A stretch of DNA of 64,000 bases from Bettongia penicillata ogilbyi. Taxonomy: Eukaryota > Chordata > Mammalia > Diprotodontia > Potoroidae. Position 1 is the stretch's first letter. Each line of letters starts with the position of its first letter. Of this stretch, positions 56,472-64,000 are shown piece by piece. A model generated the notes under the pieces. That model searched no databases and was not told where the DNA came from. It was given only the letters and a program-made list of their open reading frames with translations. Where the stretch lies: NCBI GenBank assembly GCA_023548195.1, contig JAJHZJ010000014.1, positions 14,298,718 through 14,362,717 of the forward strand. The letters are read 5' to 3'. A program made the translations under genes and the position numbers.

Positions 56472-58662
56472 AAAAAAAATTGTATTACTAATTATACAGC
56501 TACAACTAATATACATCGACGGTATGGATAATAAAGTGAATTTGAGGGAATGACAAAAAAAATAAGGGTTGGGAAAGAGTAGTACAATGTACATAGAAGG
56601 AAAAGAGAGATAGAATAGGGTAAATTATTACACATGAAGAGATACAAAAGACCTATTACAGTGGAGGAGAGGATGGCAAGGTGTGTGTTGAGCATCACTT
56701 GTGGGAATCGTACACAAACCATTTGAATGTGGAAATCTATCTTACGCAACAGGGAAGTAGGGAAGTAGGAGAGGAGATCAAATAAAAGGGGACTGACAGA
56801 AGAGAGGGCAGATCTGAGGAGGTGGTAGATAGAAACAAAACATTGGTGATAGGAGCAGGGTGAAAGGAGAGAGAGGGAAAACAGGAAGAAGAATAGGATG
56901 GAGGAAAATACACAGGAAGCAATCATGAATCTGAATGGGATGAATTCTCCTATAAAACAGAAGCAGATAAGAGTGGATCAAAAACCAGAATGCTATAATA
57001 TGTAGTTTATAAGAAACACACTTGAAGCAATCACACACAGAGGAAAAGTAAGGAGTTAGAGCAGGATCTATTATGTTTCAGCTGAAGTAAAAGGAGCAGG
57101 AGTAGCAATCCAGATCTCAGATAAAGTAAAAGCAAAAGGAGACCTAATTAAAAGAGATAAGGAAAGAAACTATATCTTGCTGAAAGGTACAATACACAGC
57201 AAAGAAATATCAATGCTAAACATGCACCAAATGGTATAGTATCCAATTTCTTAAAGGAGAAGTTAAATGTGTTACAAGAAGAAATAGACAGCAAAACTAT
57301 GCTAGTGGGGGACTTCAACTGTGCCGTCTCAGAACTTGATAAATCCAACTCAAAATAAAAAAGTAAGAAACTAAGGAGGTAAATAGAATATTAGAAAAGT
57401 TAGATATGACAGACCTTTGGCATGATTTAGCCATAAAGAGCCTCACCATATGCAAATTAGAAGAGCACAGAATAGTCTACCTGTCAGATCTATGGAGAAG
57501 GGAAGAATTTATTACCAAACAAGAGATAGAGAGCATTATGAAATATAAAATAGATAATTTTGATAATATTAAAGTAAAAAGTTTTTGTACAAAAAAAACC
57601 AAATGCGAGCAAGATTAAAGGAAAGCAGAAAGATGGGAAACAATCTTTAGATTGAGTGTCTCTGATAAAGGCCTCATATCTCAAATATATAGAGAACTGA
57701 GTCAAATTTACAAGAATGTAAGTCATTCCCTAATTGATATCAAAAGATATGAACAAGCAGTTTTCAGATGAAGAAATTAAAACTCTACAGGCATAATCTT
57801 TGATTAGATAAAAGCAAATTAAAACAATATTGAGGTACCACATTATACCTATAAGATTGGATAACATGACAGAAAATGAAAATAATAAATGCTAGATAAG
57901 ATGTGAAATACTTGAGACACTAATGCACTTTTGGTGGAGCTGTGAGCTAATTCAACCATTCTGAAGAGCAATTTGGAACTATGCCTGAATGGCAACAAAA
58001 TTATGCATATCCTTTATTCCAGCAATACCATTTCTAGGTCTGTATCCCAAAGAGAGCATTTAAAAAGAGAGAGAAAAGGACCTACATGTATAAAAATATT
58101 TATAACATCTTTTCATGTTGGCAAAATATTGGAAACTGAGGGGATACCCATTAATTGGAGAATGATTGAACAAACTGTGGTATATGAATGTAATGGAATA
58201 TTATTGTGCAATAAGAAATGATGGACAGGCAGATTTCAGAAAAAAACTGGAAAGACTTTTATGAACTGATACAAAGTGAAATGAGCAGAACCAGAAAGAC
58301 ATTGTACACAGTATCAGCAGCATTGTGTGATGATCAACTATGAATGACTCAACTCTTCTCAGCAACACAATGATCCAAGACAAGTACAAAGAACTCATAA
58401 AGGACACTGCTATCCATGTTCAGATAAAGAACTGATGGACTCTGAATGCAAATCAAAACATAGTTTTTTCATTTACTTCATTGTGTTTTTCCTCCTTTTG
58501 ATCTGTTTCTTTGACAGCTATGATTAATATGGAAATATTTTTACATGATAACATATGTAAAAGCTATCAAATTATCTACCATTTTAAGAACAGGGGGGAG
58601 AGGGAGAAAGAGAAAAATTTGAAATTCAAAATTTTGTAGAAATGAATGCTAAAAATTTTCTT
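56472..58662 (+). mobile_element. Host LINE-1, right part (ORF2 with large internal deletion)
   Basis: Continues the + strand L1 broken at 53,598: spacer, then the ORF2 endonuclease start at about 56,920 (TGAATCTGAATGGGATGAAT). At about 57,400-57,425 the sequence jumps from the endonuclease (AGAAAAGTTAGATATGACAG) to ORF2 C-terminal sequence (ATTTAGCCATAAAGAGCCTC), so the reverse transcriptase core is missing. Other copies place about 2-2.5 kb in this gap. The 3' UTR ends near 58,660. Confidence 0.8.
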
Positions 58663-58667
58663 ACTTC

Positions 58668-61600
58668 TGGGAGCCAAGATGTCAGAGTAAGCAGTAAGTT
58701 GCTCTTACTTTCTCTTGCTGACCTTGAAAAACCCAGAAAATACTGCCCTAGGATAAATTCTGGAACAGTGGAGTCAGCAGAAAGATAGGATGCAGAAGTA
58801 TTTTAGCTCAGGAGGCTAGGGGAATTAGCAGTAAAGATCCCTCTTTCTGTGACTAAAGGAGACCAGTACAGGATGCGAGGCTTCCTGGCAAGCCAGTGAC
58901 AAGCTATACCTCAGTAAACCAGTGGGCACCAGGACACCCTTCATACTTTTGCACAGACAGGGGAACTGGTGGACAGGGAACCTATAGACAACAACATGGA
59001 AGAACCCGTCTACCAGCAGCTGTATTTTCCCATCCTCTTTCACAGCCCTTGAAGAGGAGGATTCCTCCAGTGACCAGACCACCTGTCCCCCAAACCTCAT
59101 GTCACAAGTTTCATTGTAACCCAGGCAAATGCACAAAGATCTCACCTGACCTTCGCACACACCAGCTAGCTCCAGCTCAGCACCAGGTAAGGTACAGCAT
59201 TATACAGCTCCCAGCTGCCAGAACTGGAGGCCTCAGCACAAAAGTGAGTAACCAGGTCCCTAGACCCTAGTACACAAAGATAGGGACAGAGCCCCCTGAG
59301 CCTCAGAAATAGCAATCCACTTTAAAAGTCAGGAGAAAGAAAAACACTGAGCAAAAACCACCTTAGAAAATCAGAGACCATAGATTCTTACTATGGGTAT
59401 AGGGAAGATCAAAATTCAAATTCAAAAGAGGACAGCATTATCACTACCACATCTGAAACCTCAAAGGATAATATGAATTGGTCTCAAGTCCAAAAAGCCT
59501 TCTTGGAAGACCTCAAGAAGGATTTAAAAAGTCAAGTTAGAGAAGTAGAAGAAAAAATGAATAGTTCCTTTTAAAATACAATTAGTAAAAGGAGGAAAAT
59601 TTTACTGAAGAAAACAACTCCTTAAAAAGTAAAATTGACCAAATGAAAAAGGAAATACAAAAAATAACTGAAAAAAAACAATTCATTAAAAATTAGAATT
59701 GGGCAAGTAGAAGCCAATGACTCTATGAGTCATGAAGAATCAGTTAGACAAAATCAAAAGAATGAAAAAAAAGAAGAAAATGTAAAATATCTCATTGGAA
59801 AAATAACTGACCAGGAAAATAAATCCAGGAGAGATAACAACTAATATTGGTCTACTGGAAAGCCATGGTGAAAAAACCAAAAGAGCCTGGAAGTATCTTC
59901 CAAGAAATCATCAAGGAAAACTGCTCTGAGCTTCTAGAAACAGAGGGTAAAATAGTCATCAAAAGAATTCACCAGTCACTCCTAAAAGAGATCCCAAACT
60001 GAAAATGCCAAGGAATATTGTAGCCAAATTCCAGAATTATCAGATCAAGGAGAAAAACTCCAAGCATTCAGAAAGAAACAATTCAAATATCGTGTTACTA
60101 TGGTCAGGATCACACAGGACCTTGCAGCTTCTACATTAAAAAGATTTGAGGGCTTGGCATATGATATTTTGTAAAACAAAGGAGCTTGGATTACAACCAA
60201 GGGTCATCTACCCAGCCAGATTGATCATAATGTTTTAGGCAAAAAAATGGACATTCATTGAGATAGAGGATTGCCAAACCTTCCTAATGAAAAGACCATA
60301 TCTCGATATAAAATTTTATATTCAAATGTAAGACTCAAAAGAGGCATGAAAAGGTAAACAGGAAAGGGAAAAAAAATGTTATTCAATAAGGATGAACTGT
60401 TTACATCCCTATGTGGGAAGATGATAACTTGTAAATCTTAAGAATTGTACCTTTAGTATGACATTCAAATGGATATACATAGAGAGAGAGTGTGGGAGTT
60501 AGAAAGGAATATGCCTTTTTCTCAGTGGTACATGGCACATTTTGACCATGTACTAGGCCACAAGAATCCTTACAATCCAATGCAGAAGGGTGGAAATTTT
60601 AAATATATCCTTTTCAGATCATGAAGCAAAAAAAAAAAAAATTACATGTACTAAAGGGCTATGGAAAGATAGACTAAAAATTACTTGGAAACTAAATAAT
60701 CTAATCCTAAAGAATAAGTGGATCAAACAACAAACCATAGAAACAATCTATAACTTCATCCAAGAGAATGACAATAATGAAACAACATACCAAAATTTAT
60801 GGGATGGAGCAAAAGTGGTTCTCAGAGGAAGTTTATATCTCCAAATACTTACATGAATAAAATAGAGAAAAAGGACATCAATGAATTGGACATGCCACTG
60901 AAAAAGCTAGGAACCACCACCACCACCACCCCAATTAAATACCAAATTAGAAATACTGAAAACCAAAGTAGTGGTTAATAAAATTGAAATTTAAAAAACT
61001 ATTAAACTAATAAATAATAAATAAAACTAAAAGATAGTTTTATGAAAAAGAAACAGTAAGATAATCTTTGGTTAATTATTTTAAAAAAGAAGAAAACCAA
61101 ATTACCAGTATCAAAAATTAGAAGAATGAGTCCACCACCAGTGATGAGGAAATTAAAACAATGATTAGAAACTATTTTGTCCAACTGTATGCTAATAATT
61201 TTGATAATCTTAATGAAAAGGATGAATATTTATAAAAATATAAATTGCCTAAATTAACAGAAAAGGAAGTAAAATACTTAAATAACCTCATCTCAGAAAA
61301 AGAAATTGAACAAGCCATGAATGAACTCCCTAGAAAAAATTCTCTAGGGCCAGATGGGTTTACAAGTGAATTCTATCAAACATTTAAAGAAAATTTAATT
61401 CCAATACTATGTACATTATTTGGGGAAACTGGCAAAGAATGAGTACTATCAAATTATTTTTATGATACAAATATGGTACCTAAACCAGGAAGAGTCAAAA
61501 TAGAGAAAGAAAATTATAGACCAGTTTCTTTAATGAAATATTAGCAAGAAGATTGCAGCAACTTATCATGAGAATCAGGGAAAATTTATACCAAGAATGC

Positions 61601-64000
61601 CAGGTTCATTCATTATTAGTAAAACTATCAGCATAATTGATCATATCGACAACAAAACTAACAGAAGCCATATGATTATCTCAATAGATTCAGAAAAAGC
61701 TTTTGACAAAATACACCACCCATTCCTACTAAAAACACTAGAAAATATAGGAATAAATGGAGCCTTCCTTAAAATGATAGGTAGCATCTACCTAAAACCA
61801 TCAGCAAGCATTATATGTAATGGGGATATGTTAGATGCATTTCCAGTAAGATCAGTATTAAAAAAAGCATGTCTGTTATTACCACTTATTCAATATGATT
61901 ACTAGAAACATTAGCTTTATTAATAAGAGGAGAAAGAGAAATAGAAGGAATTAGAATAGGCAAAGAACAAACTAATTTATCATTCTTTCCAGTTGATATG
62001 ATAATATACTTACAGAATCAAGTAAAAAAGTACTTGAAATAATAAATAACTTTACCAAAGTTGCAGGATATAAAATAAACTCATAGAAATCATAGGCATG
62101 TCTATATATTACTAACAAAGTCCAACAGCAAGAGACAGAAAGAGAATTCTATTTAAAGTTGCAGTAGATGTTATAAAATATTTTGGAATCTACCTACCAA
62201 AACAAACCCAGGAACTGTATGAACACAATCACAAAGCACTTTTCACACAAATAAAATCAGATCTAAATTATTGGAAAAACATCAGTTGATCATTGGTAGG
62301 CTAAACTAATATAATAAAAATGGCAATTCTACCTAAATTTATTTACTTATTCAGTGCCATACCAATCAGATTACCAAAAAATTATTTTATAGAGCAAGAA
62401 ATATAATAACAAAATTCATCTGGAAGAAGAAAAGGTCCAGAATATCAAGGGAATTAATAGGGAAAAAATGCTAGAGAAGGAAGCCTAGTCATATCAGATC
62501 TTAAATTTTATTATAAAGTAGCAATTGTCAAAGCTGCTTGGTGCTGACTAAGAAATAGACAGGTAGATCAGTGGAATGAGTTAGTTACACAAGATATAGT
62601 AGTCAATGACTATAATGATCTACTGTTAGATTAAACCCAAAGGCCCCAGCTTCTGGGATAAGAACCCACCATTTGACAGAACTGTTGAGAATAATATGGC
62701 AGAAACTGTGCATATACCAAGGTCTGACACTATACCAAAGTAATGTACAAATGGGTACATGATTTATATATAAAGGCTGATACTATAAGTAAATTAGGAA
62801 AGCAAGGAAGAGTTTATCTGTCAGATTTATAGAGAATGGAGGAATTTATGATGAAACAAGAGAGATAGAACATTATGAAATGCAAAATGTATAATTTTGA
62901 TTACCTTAAATTGGAAAGGTTTTATACAAACAAAGCCAATGAAATCAAGATTAAGAACGAAGCAGAAAACTGGGAAAGAATTTTTACAATCAGTGTCTCA
63001 ATAAAGGCTTCATTTCTAAAATGTATAGAGAACTGAATCAAATTTATAAGGATACAAGTCATTCCTGAATTGATAAATGGTCAAAGAATATGAACAGGCA
63101 GTTCTCAGAAGAAGAAATTAAAGCTATCTATAGTCATATGGAAAAATGCTCTAAATCCACTATTGATTAGAGAAGTGCAAATGAAAACAATTCTGAGGTA
63201 TCACATCACACGGTATCAGATTGGCTAACATGGCAAAACAGGAAAATGATAAATGCTGGAGAAGATGTAGGAAAACTGAAAGTCTAATGCATTGTGGGTG
63301 AAGCTGTGAACTGATCCAACCATTCTGGAGAGCAATTTGGCACTATGCCCAAAGGGTTATAAAAGTGTGCATATCCTTTGGACCAGCAATACCATTTTAG
63401 GACTATATCCCAAAGAGATCATAAAAATAGGGAAAGGACTTTCATGTACAACAATATTTATAGCAACTCTTTGTGGTGGCCAAGAACTGGAAATTGGGGG
63501 GATGCCTATCAATACCTGAACAAGGTATCATAAGTGAATGGAGTGGAATACTATTGTGCTATAAAAAATGATGAGAAGGCCAACTTTAGAAAAACCTCGA
63601 AAGACTTATATGAACTAGTGCTGAGCGAAGTGAGCAGAACCAGGGGGACATTGTACATAATAACAGGCATAGTGTTCGATGACTGATTTTGATAGACTTA
63701 GTCCTTCTCAGCTATGCAGGACCTAAAATAATTTCAAAGGACTCATGATGGAAAATTCCATCAAAATCCAGAGAAAGAATTATGAAGTCTGAATATAGAG
63801 CAAAATAGGCTATATTCTTTTCTTGTTTTGTTTTGTTTTCATTCTCACCATTCTTCCCATTCATTCTCATTCTTCTATACAACTTGACTAATGTGAAAAT
63901 ATGTTTAAAAGGAATTTAGACCCTATGCCAGATTGTGTATAATCTGGGGGAGGGGAGAGAGAAGTGAGGGGAGAAAATTAGGAACTTATAGAAGTGAATG
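58668..64000 (+). mobile_element. LINE-1, plus strand, with intact-looking 5' end
   Basis: Begins GGGAGCCAAGATGTCAGAGT at about 58,668, the usual marsupial L1 5' end, directly after the preceding L1's 3' end. The 5' UTR runs to about 59,390, a decayed ORF1 covers about 59,400-60,350, and a truncated ORF2 runs from about 60,490 to about 63,700. ORF2 lacks the start of the endonuclease: the spacer at about 60,490 joins straight to mid-endonuclease sequence (TTTTCTCAGTGGTACATGGC). Open reverse transcriptase pieces are at 61,245-61,442 and 61,597-61,905. The 3' UTR reaches the window edge. Confidence 0.85.
61245..61905 (+). pseudogene. L1 ORF2 reverse-transcriptase relic
   Basis: Two open pieces separated by a frameshifted stretch. 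The first has the [20 protein letters not shown] motif. The second has IISIDSEKAFDKIHHPFLLK, the reverse-transcriptase motif A region with its catalytic aspartate (I-D-S-E-K-A-F-D). Beyond 61,905 the frame is lost and a diverged version of the catalytic FADD region lies near 61,990. Not functional. Confidence 0.8.

Noticed and set aside
55877..56594. Several 60-165-codon frames on both strands in GC-rich DNA
   Set aside because: They lie in the 5' UTR of the minus-strand HAL1-like element. The CpG content reflects a retroelement promoter, not a host gene.

Overview
The window looks like nuclear DNA of a marsupial. It is AT-rich and packed with LINE-1 (L1) elements, ORF1-only half-L1 (HAL1-like) elements, BovB-type RTE fragments, MIR/L2 relics and tRNA-headed SINEs with RTE-like tails, a combination typical of metatherian genomes. 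I cannot tell opossum from an Australian marsupial by eye. The only conventional protein-coding gene I can support is BMP4, on the + strand.

Layout. 1-10,060: L1 copies in both orientations, including a decayed, nearly full-length + strand L1 at about 3.94-10.06 kb. 10.2-20.5 kb: old repeats (MIR, an unclassified long mammalian-type repeat, SINEs, a hAT-like element, a non-L1 LINE, LTR-like repeats). 20.5-28.5 kb: a repeat-poor block holding BMP4, with a GC-rich proximal promoter, a non-coding leader exon (about 24,646-24,771), two coding exons (25,858-26,233 and 27,255-28,111) and a short 3' UTR with AATAAA at 28,351. 28.5-33.1 kb: MIRs, unique DNA, then a strong CpG island (about 31.85-32.93 kb) with no recognisable gene attached. 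33.5-43 kb: nested repeats, a solo LTR, a 5'-truncated L1, endogenous-retrovirus pol/env relics and a BovB-like RTE. 43-50 kb: mostly unique AT-rich DNA with a few SINE/MIR/L2 relics and one conserved-looking non-repeat block (46.85-47.4 kb). 50-64 kb: dense L1/HAL1, including a relatively fresh minus-strand HAL1 inserted into a + strand L1 with a visible target-site duplication.

How it works together. BMP4 encodes a secreted TGF-beta-family morphogen. The spliced product is 410 aa with prodomain, two proprotein-convertase sites and the seven-cysteine knot intact. Its leader carries a strong-context upstream ORF that crosses the leader splice junction and overlaps the BMP4 start codon. The unclaimed downstream CpG island, the intronic motif clusters and the 46.85-47.4 kb block are candidate regulatory DNA.

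I found no undescribed multi-gene system, CRISPR array or RNA gene. The most interesting leads are the overlapping uORF, the orphan CpG-island promoter, several BMP2-like or unusual residues in mature BMP4, and the nested ORF1-only retroelement. Comparisons with human BMP4 and with repeat consensus sequences are from memory, not from a search.
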